Source: Thermoplasmata archaeon (GTDB lineage: Archaea > Thermoplasmatota > Thermoplasmata > Sysuiplasmatales > Sysuiplasmataceae). Taken from it: a stretch of 64,000 nt of DNA. Positions within the stretch are counted from its first letter, which is position 1. Every line of letters starts with the position of its first letter. The position numbers and the translations under genes were made by a program. Below are positions 1-8,162 of this stretch, in pieces. The stretch lies in NCBI GenBank assembly GCA_021806165.1, contig JAJZXY010000003.1:1-64000 (forward strand). Direction: 5' to 3'. The notes beneath the pieces are model-generated. The model was not told where the DNA came from. It saw nothing but the letters and a program-made list of their open reading frames with translations, and made no database searches.

Positions 1-396
1 AGCCTCCTGCAGCTTGCATTGAGGTATGCCTTCACCAGGAGGCACGGCACAATGTCCCTCCTGGCTATTTCCGGCCTGCCGCTCCTCCTTTCCCAGTCAT
101 GCACCCGCACCCCTGAACTGTCCACAAGACCTCTCAGCACAGTGCATGCAGGCACAATCTCCCTGCACTGCCATTCGTTGTATCTGCTCCAGTCCCTCCT
201 CCTTTCATTGCACCTGCTTCAGCAACGTCTCCGTACACTGTTTGCACTATCTCTTCTCAAGCATTCCATCCCCTGTTTTGAGCCGCGTGCTCGTGCTAAG
301 CAGTGATGGGATGTCCACGATAAAATCAATTCACGAACACACTGGAATTACACTTTTTGTGCAGGGCCGCATTTTTGTAATTATACGTATGGCGGA
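1..396. other. No supported gene
   Basis: Pyrimidine-rich stretch. Two overlapping plus-strand reading frames cross it, but their translations are rich in Ser, Leu, Cys and Pro, show no domain, and have no promoter or ribosome-binding signal. The last 30 bases are AT-rich and contain the palindrome ATACGTAT at 383-390, close to the next gene. I see nothing else here. Confidence 0.5.
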
Positions 397-615
397 ATGA
401 TTTATCTGTCAGACGACTATGAAGACACCATAGCAACCACAGCGGAAAGAATAAGCGATTCAGAGGTTGAAATTCTTGACAGTATGATAAAAAGCAGGGG
501 TCTTGAGACCAGGTCAGAGTTAATCAGGATGGCCTGGGGCCTACAAGTCACTGAACGAAGAAGTTTCAAAGGGGAAAGTAATGTTGGCCGTGCCATACGA
601 GGAAATATAGGATGA
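397..615 (+). CDS. Small ribbon-helix-helix-like protein
   Basis: A 72-residue protein. Residues about 18-50 read as a short beta strand followed by two helices: a run of alternating charged and hydrophobic residues, then SRGLETRSELIRMAWGLQ, which resembles the 'G..SRSELIR.A' helix turn of CopG/Arc-type ribbon-helix-helix DNA-binding proteins. That resemblance is by eye. The C-terminal 20 residues are basic and probably disordered. The gene stands alone, with an AT-rich upstream region holding ATACGTAT; a second ATACGTAT lies downstream at 671-678, so it could bind its own flanks. It could also be the antitoxin half of a lost pair; no toxin is adjacent. Confidence 0.5.
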   Translation: MIYLSDDYEDTIATTAERISDSEVEILDSMIKSRGLETRSELIRMAWGLQVTERRSFKGESNVGRAIRGNIG

Positions 616-733
616 GCGCGTTCAGATACTTGTCTGACGAATGCCATCTTTCTCCCCAATTTTTTCAGTAATACGTATACTGGCGAAGCGTATTCGATTG
701 TTTCCAGTTACCAGCAGTGCGCAGATATGAATC

Positions 734-1828
734 TCACTTCGACATCTCGGCTATTCTCCTCCACCCTGGAAATTTGCGCTCTATATGCGCGTCAAGTGTG
801 TACGGATCTGATCCATGAACCGCATTGAGTGCCAGAAAGAGGAGGAAGATTATCGCCATTATAACTTGTCCTGCGTCGGTGTAGCCTGCACTTATAGGTC
901 CGCCAAAAGCCTTCAGCGTGGACCACTCCATGAGGGAATATATCATACCCCCAATGTAGGCAGTTTTCCTTGCGATGCCCAATATTAGTGAAACCGCCAA
1001 AAGCAATTCGACGGCAACGATGAGACCGTAATACAGCAATGGAACAGCGGTAACCTGAGCAATCCAGAAACTGTACCAGCCGGACAGGTAGGCAGGCTGA
1101 CCTGCAGATGCCCCTTCCAATGTGGAGCGTAGGGAGATCGGAGTGTTGAAGGCAATTGCAAGATATGTCTCAACAGCAAATACAATCCCCAATATTATAC
1201 CAGCACTCCTGCTCAGACCCATCTGATGTTTGGCGAAAAACTGCGCAACGCGGGCACGAGACATCCGGATCTCTGCAACAAGTCCCCACCTGCCGTATCT
1301 CTTCTCTATCAGTGAGTCCAGGGTCCATATGTCAGGGCCAAAGGTTGCATTCATCGCTATGAGTACGACAAAACTGAGCGCGTAGATATTCGCGGCTCCG
1401 GTGACGAGGGAACCGGGGCCGTACGGTCCTCCAAACCCTTCCGGGACTGCCCATATGAGGATGGCGAGCAATATGCCTCCGGCATATGCTATCTTTCTGG
1501 CAAAACCTGCGATCAATGCGACTCCCAGTGACAATTCAAGAATCCCGGTGCCCCAGGTGAAAAGCATCGGATTGGCACCGATCAATTGATACCAGAAACT
1601 GAACCACCCTGCGAGGAAGGCAGGTTGACCGACTCCTGCACCTTGTATTGCCGATGGCATGTATATATAGAGGTTATTCCAAAACTTGAAAAAGCCGTCA
1701 TACAGCCAGAGGCATCCGAAGACGATCGCTGAAAATCGCGCTAACTTCAACGATTTGGCTGAAGGCTCAAATGTGCTGCCCAGAACGGATGTATTAGTAT
1801 TCGCGCCTGATTCAACTGTTTCACCCAT
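734..1828 (-). CDS. Tandem-duplicated DoxX/DoxD-like membrane protein
   Basis: About 364 residues made of two homologous membrane halves. Half one (about residues 25-185) and half two (about 200-360) both carry the blocks GQPAxLxGWxSFW and GxARKxAYxGG and both end in a TLDxxIE block before a short basic tail. Each half has four likely membrane helices, like the DoxX/DoxD family (the DoxD subunit of archaeal thiosulfate:quinone oxidoreductase is a member). A role in quinone-linked redox chemistry is only family inference; no DoxA partner is present. I chose the ATG at 1828 because a TATA-like box (1861-1868) predicts transcription start near 1838, downstream of the alternative ATG at 1846. Transcribed alone, away from the RHH-like gene. 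Confidence 0.75.
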   Translation of the reverse strand: MGETVESGANTNTSVLGSTFEPSAKSLKLARFSAIVFGCLWLYDGFFKFWNNLYIYMPSAIQGAGVGQPAFLAGWFSFWYQLIGANPMLFTWGTGILELSLGVALIAGFARKIAYAGGILLAILIWAVPEGFGGPYGPGSLVTGAANIYALSFVVLIAMNATFGPDIWTLDSLIEKRYGRWGLVAEIRMSRARVAQFFAKHQMGLSRSAGIILGIVFAVETYLAIAFNTPISLRSTLEGASAGQPAYLSGWYSFWIAQVTAVPLLYYGLIVAVELLLAVSLILGIARKTAYIGGMIYSLMEWSTLKAFGGPISAGYTDAGQVIMAIIFLLFLALNAVHGSDPYTLDAHIERKFPGWRRIAEMSK

Positions 1829-1908
1829 TTTTCCACAGGTATGCATTTAAGAAACTTCGATATATTAATTCGAACCCACAGATATAAGGTGTGCGGCTTA
1901 TCTATTAT

Positions 1909-2187
1909 TTACCTGTTGCAGCTTCTGCTTTTCACATTTTCTGAAAACAGTCCTGGTAAACCGATTTTTGCTATCGTCTTCCTTGTGTCGGGCATCAGGT
2001 TGAGATACCACACCTTGCTTTCCCTGCCGATTGATATTTCAACCCTCTCCACTCTCGACAGCTTCCTCAGCAGTTCATCCATCGAGTCACATGCGTTCCC
2101 TTCCTCAGGCAGCGACATCTTCCAGTGCAGTGCCGATGCAATCCTGTATGACAGCACGAGAAGGAAGATGTGCGTCCTGTGCTGCAC
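1909..2187 (-). pseudogene. Transposase C-terminal remnant (IS1634/IS4-like)
   Basis: The 92-residue frame begins YNRVQHRTHIFL just after a stop codon, and continues with a hydrophobic 'LLVLSYRI' segment and a 'MDELLRKLSRVERVEI' helix. This is the order seen at the C terminus of IS1634/IS4-type transposases: the last catalytic-domain helix with HIF, then a short Glu/Leu-rich tail. The N-terminal two thirds, including the DDE residues, are missing, and I could not find them in the next 260 bp upstream. It is therefore a remnant, not an active element. I did not detect terminal inverted repeats or a target duplication. Confidence 0.55.
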
Positions 2188-2446
2188 CCGATTATATTTT
2201 CACACATGTGTCATGGAGTCTTTGAGCGGGGGTATAGGGGGCGAGTGAGCGTAGCGAACGAGCCTTTGCGCCTTGCGTACCTGTCGAAAAGCCGCCCGTT
2301 GTAGGCGAAAATACGCCTTGCCTGGGCCGGAGTCAGCAATTCTGATTTAGAAGAAACCGGACTGGCTGCCATGCCTTGCCCATAGCCCCTGAGAATGGAT
2401 ATCTGTTCCGGCTGAAGCGAACATGGGCAGCAGTTCCAGGCCGCAT

Positions 2447-3124
2447 TCAAGTGTTGCGCGTGAATCTCAGCTTAAGGAGGAACTTCAGGTTGTTCCAGCC
2501 GTCCTTCCATGTCCTCAGCTTCTTCTCCCCCTGCCTGAGGCTGAACTCAATCGGGATTTCCTTGAACCGCACGACCTTCGCTGCCTTGATCTTGATTTCC
2601 TCGGAGAACGGGAAGCCGTTGCTCCTGACATTGAGCCTTTCAAACACATCCTTCTTCAGTATCCACATTCCGCTCTGTGAATCGTGCAGCCTGACACCGA
2701 ATAGGAGGCGCGTGGCGGCGTTGAGAATCCAGTTTCCAAACCTGTGTGTCCTGCTCATAGCACCCTGGCGCAGCTGGCCGAACCTGTTGGCCGTTAGAAA
2801 CTCCAGCTGCTCATCCTGGAAGATGCGTAGGAGCTGCGGTATTGCCTCAGGGGGATAGGAGGCGTCCGCGTCAAGCGTGATGATTGTATCTCCACGCGCG
2901 CTGGTGAAACCTGTCTTGTAGGCCCGTCCGTACCCGCGTTCCGGCTCCCTGACGACCCTGCACCCCTTTTCCACCGCAATCTCTGCAGTCCTGTCCCTCG
3001 AATTGGTGTCCACAATGAGGATTTCATAATCACCCTTGACCGGGCCAAGCGCGGCCCTGAGCCTGTCGATGACCAGACCTATCGACTTCTCCTCATTGAT
3101 TGTAGGTATTACTACAGTGATCAA
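2447..3124 (-). CDS. Family 2 glycosyltransferase (dolichyl-phosphate sugar synthase-like)
   Basis: A 225-residue GT-A glycosyltransferase. It opens with the nucleotide-sugar-binding strand VVIPTINEE, has IVDTNSRDRT at 37-46, the metal-binding DxD-type motif LDADASY at 84-90, and DSQSGMW at 148-154. These are typical of DPM1-like enzymes that move a sugar from a nucleotide donor to a polyprenyl phosphate at the cytoplasmic face of the membrane. There are no C-terminal membrane helices, as in the soluble archaeal DPM1-type members. Donor sugar cannot be read from sequence. It lies downstream of the Gfo/Idh/MocA gene on the same strand (gap about 110 bp), which suggests a sugar-modifying context. 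Confidence 0.85.
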   Translation of the reverse strand: MITVVIPTINEEKSIGLVIDRLRAALGPVKGDYEILIVDTNSRDRTAEIAVEKGCRVVREPERGYGRAYKTGFTSARGDTIITLDADASYPPEAIPQLLRIFQDEQLEFLTANRFGQLRQGAMSRTHRFGNWILNAATRLLFGVRLHDSQSGMWILKKDVFERLNVRSNGFPFSEEIKIKAAKVVRFKEIPIEFSLRQGEKKLRTWKDGWNNLKFLLKLRFTRNT

Positions 3125-3236
3125 GGCACTTCAAAGGGATTGAATGGCAAGCTCCTAATAATCGTTGTCGGTCTCATTTCTGGCATACGCCATGCTGCCC
3201 CGGACGCAGGCGAAGGGCGGAATGGATGTGGGGGGC

Positions 3237-4211
3237 TCAGATGGAAACGATGACTCCTTCGCGGTCGGATTTCTCGGCCGCATTCACAATCCTGACCACA
3301 AGCTCGCCGTCCGAGCCGAGCGCTATGCTGCTCTCCCCTCCCTCCACGAGGGTTGCAAACCCGTCTATTTCCACCTCATACATGTTGCCCCCGCTGTAGT
3401 CGCGAACCTTCCTGCCGTCCCTGTAGAGGGAGGCGTCGACTGAAGTGGAGAAAAGTCCCCTTGCCTCCGCTGTGCCATTAGAGCCGTAGACCGTCATGCT
3501 GTTGGAGGAGCCGCTGTTGCACCTGGAGGATACCGCGATGCCGGCCACTCCGCCGTACCTCATGGTGATATGTTCGAAAAGCTCAATCCTCCTGCCCTCA
3601 GGGAGTCTGATGCCGCTCACTGAGACCGGCTGCTTTCCCAGGACGAAGTTGAGCGAATCTATCACATGGACTCCGGTGCCCATTACAGAACCGCCGCCTG
3701 CCTTGGCATCCTCCTGCCACCAGATGCTGTCCTGGTCGTACTGCCTGTTCAGTGTATTGTATGCCCACATCCCTGTTATGGATGTGATGTCGCCAAGTTC
3801 CCCAGACCGTATCAGCTCCCTCATGTCAGCGACAGCAGGGTGGAATCTGAGATGGAAGCCAACTGCGAGTTTCAACCGCCTTTCGGCTGCGAGCCTTACA
3901 AGGGTGGCGGCCTCGCCGCTGTCAAGTGTCATCTGTTTTTCAAGCAGCACGTGCTTGCCTGCCTCAAGAGCCCTCTTTGCATGTTCGTAGTGAAGGAAAT
4001 TGGGGGAGGATATGTAGGCAGCATCGAAATCCGACGCCAGGAAACTGTCCAGGTCCGTATGGGCCCTGGCGGAATACTTCCTCCCCGCCTCCCTCGCCTT
4101 TTCCGGATTTCTGCTCAGGACATCGCTTATCACATGCCCGGCGCCCACTATGGCCGGCATCGCCCTGTTCCGCGCATGGTTGCCCAGACTTATTATGCCG
4201 AATTTCATCAT
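3237..4211 (-). CDS. Gfo/Idh/MocA family oxidoreductase
   Basis: A 324-residue NAD(P)-dependent sugar dehydrogenase-like protein. The N-terminal Rossmann segment FGIISLGNHARNRAMPAI replaces the classic GxGxxG with GLGNHA-like spacing; HVLLEKQMTLDSGEA near residues 90-105 is the family's EKP region, here EKQ; the C-terminal alpha/beta domain (from about 125) carries GGGSVMGTGVHVIDSL, the GGG/H-D block that supplies active-site residues. Members oxidise or reduce hydroxyls on sugars, inositols or nucleotide sugars; the substrate is unknown here. Together with the GT2 gene downstream it may make or modify an activated sugar. Starts Met-Met; either could be used. Confidence 0.85.
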   Translation of the reverse strand: MMKFGIISLGNHARNRAMPAIVGAGHVISDVLSRNPEKAREAGRKYSARAHTDLDSFLASDFDAAYISSPNFLHYEHAKRALEAGKHVLLEKQMTLDSGEAATLVRLAAERRLKLAVGFHLRFHPAVADMRELIRSGELGDITSITGMWAYNTLNRQYDQDSIWWQEDAKAGGGSVMGTGVHVIDSLNFVLGKQPVSVSGIRLPEGRRIELFEHITMRYGGVAGIAVSSRCNSGSSNSMTVYGSNGTAEARGLFSTSVDASLYRDGRKVRDYSGGNMYEVEIDGFATLVEGGESSIALGSDGELVVRIVNAAEKSDREGVIVSI

Positions 4212-4391
4212 TATCGCGGAACACTACCGCATCATCTTTTATCTACCCTTCCCGCAGAGCGGCAGCGCCGGCAGGGCGGCGGGCCGGGGATGGCGAGGTG
4301 CTACGACAGCTCCGTCCGTTACGTATGCACGGCACACCTATGAAAGGCGTACAATGATTTGCAAATGTACGTCGGGAAGGGAGTGCATGTT

Positions 4392-4952
4392 ATGCAGCAG
4401 ACTGGTTACACTGACTGGTTCCAGAGGGTCACGAGGACGGCATACTACAGGGACAGGATGAAGAATTCCGAGAGGAGAGGCGAGGGGGCGGCCATTGTTG
4501 CCACCGCACTGGCAGTTTCATTCTTTCTGGCCCACCAGCTGTGGGGCACAGGATTCTTCATATCAGCATTCGGACCTTTCGAGATTGCGCTCTTCTATGC
4601 CGCCATCTCATTCGGATTTGTAGCCGCGGCCGCAAGGGCCTTGCAGGGGAGGAGAAACCGGGCAAGACCCCTGGAGGTTTCGGGCATACTGCTGGCTGTT
4701 CTGTTCAGCGCCTGGTTCTTCGCCGTCTTTCCTTTCGACTTCTCGGATTTCGGGGATGTTGTTCCGCTGTCCCTCGGATTCCTGATCTCATGGATTCCGG
4801 CGGGCGGGGTGAAGGTGCTGCTGGTGGCGGGTGCAGTCGGAGCAACTGCCGGCGCTGTCTATACCTCCATCCCTTTCTTCAGCGTCAGTTCGATGATCCG
4901 CAGGGAGGAGTCGGAGGAGCTCAGCCTGATGGATACGCCTTTCCATGAGTGA
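4392..4952 (+). CDS. Hypothetical multi-pass membrane protein
   Basis: About 186 residues if the ATG at 4392 is used (an upstream ATG at 4359 is also in frame). It has a charged N terminus of about 30 residues, then four or five hydrophobic segments separated by a basic loop (ALQGRRNRARPLE) and a short acidic tail EESEELSLMD. I do not recognise the family. The N-terminal basic stretch and acidic tail suggest both ends are cytoplasmic if there are four helices. The next gene downstream encodes a winged-helix protein on the same strand, but with its own TATA-like box between them, so co-transcription is not required. Confidence 0.6.
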   Translation: MQQTGYTDWFQRVTRTAYYRDRMKNSERRGEGAAIVATALAVSFFLAHQLWGTGFFISAFGPFEIALFYAAISFGFVAAAARALQGRRNRARPLEVSGILLAVLFSAWFFAVFPFDFSDFGDVVPLSLGFLISWIPAGGVKVLLVAGAVGATAGAVYTSIPFFSVSSMIRREESEELSLMDTPFHE

Positions 4953-5028
4953 CCGGTGAACGCGCTCACGCGATTCCACAACGATATATAGGCAGGCAGC
5001 CCTTTACGCTGGAGAACGGAACGGGCAG

Positions 5029-5640
5029 ATGCAGGGGAGCAGCAAGGAAGGAGTATCGGAAACGGTCGCGGGTCCGGGGGAGAGGGAATCCTCCGTAATC
5101 AGGGTTATAGGGGAAGAGGGTCTGCACGGTTTCACATTTGAAGGGCTGAAGAGAAAGCTCGGGGCGCATTCCGAAACACTTTCCAGGATTCTTGCCAGGC
5201 TCGAGGATCAGGGGGTCCTGCAGAAAACTGGTAACGGTTACATAGTCACAGAGATGGGCAGGGATATTGCCGTATCAAGGCACCTGGGTGCACAGAGGGC
5301 AGGGGTTGTCCTGCTCAGGACGCTCCTCCCGCCATACCAGGAAGGCAGGGTGAGGGCTTGGCTCATGGGCAGATGGTTCGGCCCGCTGAGGTGGCTCGGG
5401 TATTCCGCAGGTGCGGAAGGCACGACCATGAAATGGATTACAGAAAGCGGCCGTGCGCAGGTTGATGCAACCTTTTCCGGTGACGAGCTGCTGATTGAGG
5501 GAAGGGCGGAGGGGGAGGAGCTCTCTGAAGCCATAGCGGCGTCGCACCAGCTTGTCGGCCACATATCAAGGCTCTATGAAAGGGAGAGGCACATGCCGCC
5601 CTATTCCGAGGTGGGCCAGCCAGCCCCGTTTGAGAACTGA
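5029..5640 (+). CDS. Winged-helix transcriptional regulator
   Basis: A 203-residue protein. Residues about 22-75 form a winged helix: GLHGFTFEGLKRKLGAHSETLSRILARLEDQGVLQKTGNGYIVTEMG is a recognition helix followed by the beta-wing. The C-terminal part (about 80-190) is a mixed alpha/beta domain containing TTMKWITESG and DELLIEGRAEG strands, possibly a ligand-sensing or dimerisation domain; I do not recognise it. A TATA-like box ATATATA at 4984-4990 predicts transcription start near 5013, giving a short leader. Similar two-domain regulators are common in Thermoplasmata, but the target is unknown; flanking candidates are the membrane protein upstream and the protease downstream. Confidence 0.7.
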   Translation: MQGSSKEGVSETVAGPGERESSVIRVIGEEGLHGFTFEGLKRKLGAHSETLSRILARLEDQGVLQKTGNGYIVTEMGRDIAVSRHLGAQRAGVVLLRTLLPPYQEGRVRAWLMGRWFGPLRWLGYSAGAEGTTMKWITESGRAQVDATFSGDELLIEGRAEGEELSEAIAASHQLVGHISRLYERERHMPPYSEVGQPAPFEN

Positions 5641-5706
5641 TGTGATTGGTTACACCGATTCTCCGTCAACAAGTACAGTGGTCCCCATCCTGTATGCAGT
5701 GAGCAG

Positions 5707-6600
5707 ATGAGTGTTTCGGCATCGTTGATACTTCAGTCGATTTCTGACGGGATAGAGAGTGTGACGACAGAATGCAGTCGCTCCGTGGTGGCGGTGGGCA
5801 GCATGGGAAGGGCTGGCACCGGGATTGCATGGGATGAAAATCATGTCGTAACGGCAAATCATCTGGTGGCAGGATCCGGCAGGGTGGAGATTATTGCAGG
5901 GGGCAGGGAGATGGCGGGAAGTGTCGTCGGCAGGAAGGCGGGAAGGGATATTGCACTTGTGAAGGTTGAAGGCAGCCTGACACCCATCGGAATTTCTGCC
6001 GACTCTCCCCCCAGGGTGGGCCAGTTTGTACTTGCGCTTGCCAACCCGTACGGAGGCGGCGTGGGGGTTACATCCGGCATAATAGCAGGCACAGGTCAGC
6101 GGGTTGGAGGCTGGTGGAATTTCTCAGTTGACGATGCTATAGTGACAGACGCCAGGGTGAATCCTGGCTACTCCGGCGGCCCCCTTGTAAGCGCATCGGG
6201 CAAGCTGGTCGGCATGAATGTTGCACGCATCGCCTCCAGGGGGATTGCAATACCGTCAGGGATGATCGGGAAGGCAGTGGACAGGATTGAGTCTGGCAGG
6301 CGGGAGGAGCGTCCCTATCTGGGTCTGCTGCTGAACAGGGTGGAGATTGAATTCGACGGCAGGGAAAGGAGCGGATTTGTCATACTCTCGGTGGAGAAGG
6401 GCGGACCTGCGGATGCGGCGGGCCTGAAGGTCGGAGACATAATACTGTCTGCTGGCGAAAGAAGCGCGGGAGAAGTGCGCATGCCTGGAAGTCTTCTTCC
6501 CGACGGCTCGACAGGGAAGAAGCTGAGCCTTGGTCTCCTGAGGGGAGGCAGCTACACCGTGGTCGAAACTGTGCCCGGCGGCAGGGAGGTGGTTGATTGA
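5707..6600 (+). CDS. HtrA-like trypsin-fold serine protease with PDZ domain
   Basis: A 297-residue S1C-type protease. The chymotrypsin-fold domain (about 20-195) has the full triad: His52 in VVTANHLV, Asp81 in GRDIALVKV and Ser156 in NPGYSGGPL. A PDZ domain follows (about 203-290) with YLGLLLNRV at its start and the GGPADAAGLKVGDIILS block. There is no signal peptide or membrane anchor, so it is predicted to act in the cytoplasm, unlike most DegP/DegS proteins. It probably removes or handles misfolded proteins. The gene is preceded by a winged-helix regulator gene (gap 66 bp, same strand) that may control it. Confidence 0.9.
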   Translation: MSVSASLILQSISDGIESVTTECSRSVVAVGSMGRAGTGIAWDENHVVTANHLVAGSGRVEIIAGGREMAGSVVGRKAGRDIALVKVEGSLTPIGISADSPPRVGQFVLALANPYGGGVGVTSGIIAGTGQRVGGWWNFSVDDAIVTDARVNPGYSGGPLVSASGKLVGMNVARIASRGIAIPSGMIGKAVDRIESGRREERPYLGLLLNRVEIEFDGRERSGFVILSVEKGGPADAAGLKVGDIILSAGERSAGEVRMPGSLLPDGSTGKKLSLGLLRGGSYTVVETVPGGREVVD

Positions 6601-6859
6601 CTCCCGCCTTCGCAGTGGGCGAACCATTGAACATGCCGGGCGACCCATCGACGCCCGGCCCGGAGCCACTCGCACCAAAACCAATGCTCCCGGGGCACGG
6701 GCCCGACAGGAGATTTCCTGTGCCAGGGATGAGAGCCGGCTGAAGCCGGAAAGACGAACCACACCCCGGACACTGACCGCAGCCCGCTAGGGGACAAGGA
6801 ATATATGCTGCCTTGCTGACTGTTCCGCATGAGCCGCCTGCGGCGGCAGGGCAGGTAAC
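6601..6859. other. Intergenic region with GC hairpin and Nramp promoter
   Basis: No gene is supported. It contains a compact hairpin CCGGC-TGAA-GCCGG at 6736-6749 and a TATA-like box (AATATAT, about 6799-6805) that would place transcription start near 6828, about 30 nt before the Nramp start. Several plus and minus frames cross it but their translations are Arg/Pro-rich and look like shadows. Confidence 0.4.
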
Positions 6860-8113
6860 GTGGATGAGGCTGACGTCCGCACAAATGGCAGCAGGGGCAT
6901 AGGGGGAAGCGCGATTCCTTCAGGGAAGCTCTCAGCCATTCTGCGCGTTTTCGGCCCCGCCTGGCTGGTGATGATTGCCGATGTCGATGTTGCATCCATA
7001 ATCACAGGACTGCAGTCAGGCTCGTCCTGGGGATACAGGATGGTGTTCATAATGCTGGTCCTGACCATCCCGCTCTTCCTGATACAGGACGCTGCCGGCC
7101 GCCTGGGAGCGGCCGGAGGCATCGGCCTCGGAAGGGCCATACTGTCGCAGTACGGGAGGGGAACTGCAGTCATGGCGTCGCTGCCTATGGCAGTTTCCGA
7201 CTTCCTTGAATATGTGGCGGAATTCGCGGGAATAGCCATCGGGCTGACGCTTCTCGGCCTCCCGGTCATCCCCGGACTGGCAGTTGTCTACATCATTCAT
7301 GCAGCAGTGGTGGTGGGAAGGCAGTACAGGGAAGCGGAAGCACTTCTGATACCCGTGAGCTTTGTTCTGCTCGGTGCAATAGCAGCCTCTGCATTCCTCT
7401 TCCCTGTGGATGTGAACAGGCTCGTCCTGAATGGGCTGACACCGCTGCAGCCCTACGGCAACGGCAGCTTTGCCTACCTCATGGCCGCAAGCATAGGAGC
7501 CGTGATAATGCCATGGATGCTCTATTTCCAGTCGGGCGCAACATCAAGGAAGGGTGTGGGCGGAGGCAGCATGTCGGCAGTCGGTTGGGAGACGCTTGCA
7601 GGTGCGCTGGTGTCCGAGGTGCTGATGAGCATAATCGTGATAGACGGGACGAGGATATCGTCCTCCGGCGGATTCATTTCAGTTGGCGGCATTTCCAGCG
7701 CCATATCCGGCCTGGGTTCTGCCGCACCCCTTCTCATGGGCATTGGTTTCGTCGCTGCGGGCTTCCTCGCTCTTGTTGTAGTCTCCCTCGGTTCCGCCTG
7801 GGGGGTACTGGAGGGGCTCGACCTGAAGTCGCAGTCCTCGTTTGCGGCAGTCTACCTTGCCGAGAGCATACCCGCACTCCTCACAGTTCTGCTGATAACT
7901 GATTACATAATGCTCATGCTCGACCTGATGGTCATCTACACAATGGTGGTCATACCGTCCCTCTACTTCCTTGGAAGGAGCGTATCCAACCGCAGGATAA
8001 TGGAGGAGGGTGCCTACACCCGGGGCAGGATGGCATTCTACTGGGGTGCGTCAGTGCTGGTGGTCGCTGGCGGCATGCTTGGCGTCTACGCACTGCTTCA
8101 GTCCATCCTCTGA
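6860..8113 (+). CDS. Nramp-family metal transporter, divergent
   Basis: A 417-residue protein with about eleven membrane helices and the Nramp layout: FGPAWLVMIADVDVASIITG in helix 1 and SIGAVIMPWMLYFQ in helix 6. Nramp proteins co-transport divalent metal (Mn, Fe) with protons into the cytoplasm. The helix-1 metal motif DPGN is here DVAS (43-46): the Asp is kept but Asn becomes Ser. In helix 6 the coordinating Met217 is kept in MPW, where classical members have MPH. The substrate may therefore differ from Mn/Fe. The GTG start at 6860 sits shortly after a TATA-like box. It stands between a protease gene and acetoacetyl-CoA synthetase. Confidence 0.85.
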   Translation: MDEADVRTNGSRGIGGSAIPSGKLSAILRVFGPAWLVMIADVDVASIITGLQSGSSWGYRMVFIMLVLTIPLFLIQDAAGRLGAAGGIGLGRAILSQYGRGTAVMASLPMAVSDFLEYVAEFAGIAIGLTLLGLPVIPGLAVVYIIHAAVVVGRQYREAEALLIPVSFVLLGAIAASAFLFPVDVNRLVLNGLTPLQPYGNGSFAYLMAASIGAVIMPWMLYFQSGATSRKGVGGGSMSAVGWETLAGALVSEVLMSIIVIDGTRISSSGGFISVGGISSAISGLGSAAPLLMGIGFVAAGFLALVVVSLGSAWGVLEGLDLKSQSSFAAVYLAESIPALLTVLLITDYIMLMLDLMVIYTMVVIPSLYFLGRSVSNRRIMEEGAYTRGRMAFYWGASVLVVAGGMLGVYALLQSIL

Positions 8114-8162
8114 CGTGCGCACCGGCAAAGCTTAACTAAATCACACCCATTCTTTCGTGCGT

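Noticed and set aside
19-400. Two overlapping small frames at the left end
   Set aside because: Leu/Ser/Cys/Pro-rich translations without domain or promoter.
2241-2263. GCGAGTGAGCGTAGCGAACGAGC in the gap after the transposase remnant
   Set aside because: Looks like a dispersed palindromic-type sequence, but only one copy was noticed here, so it cannot be called a repeat family from this window.
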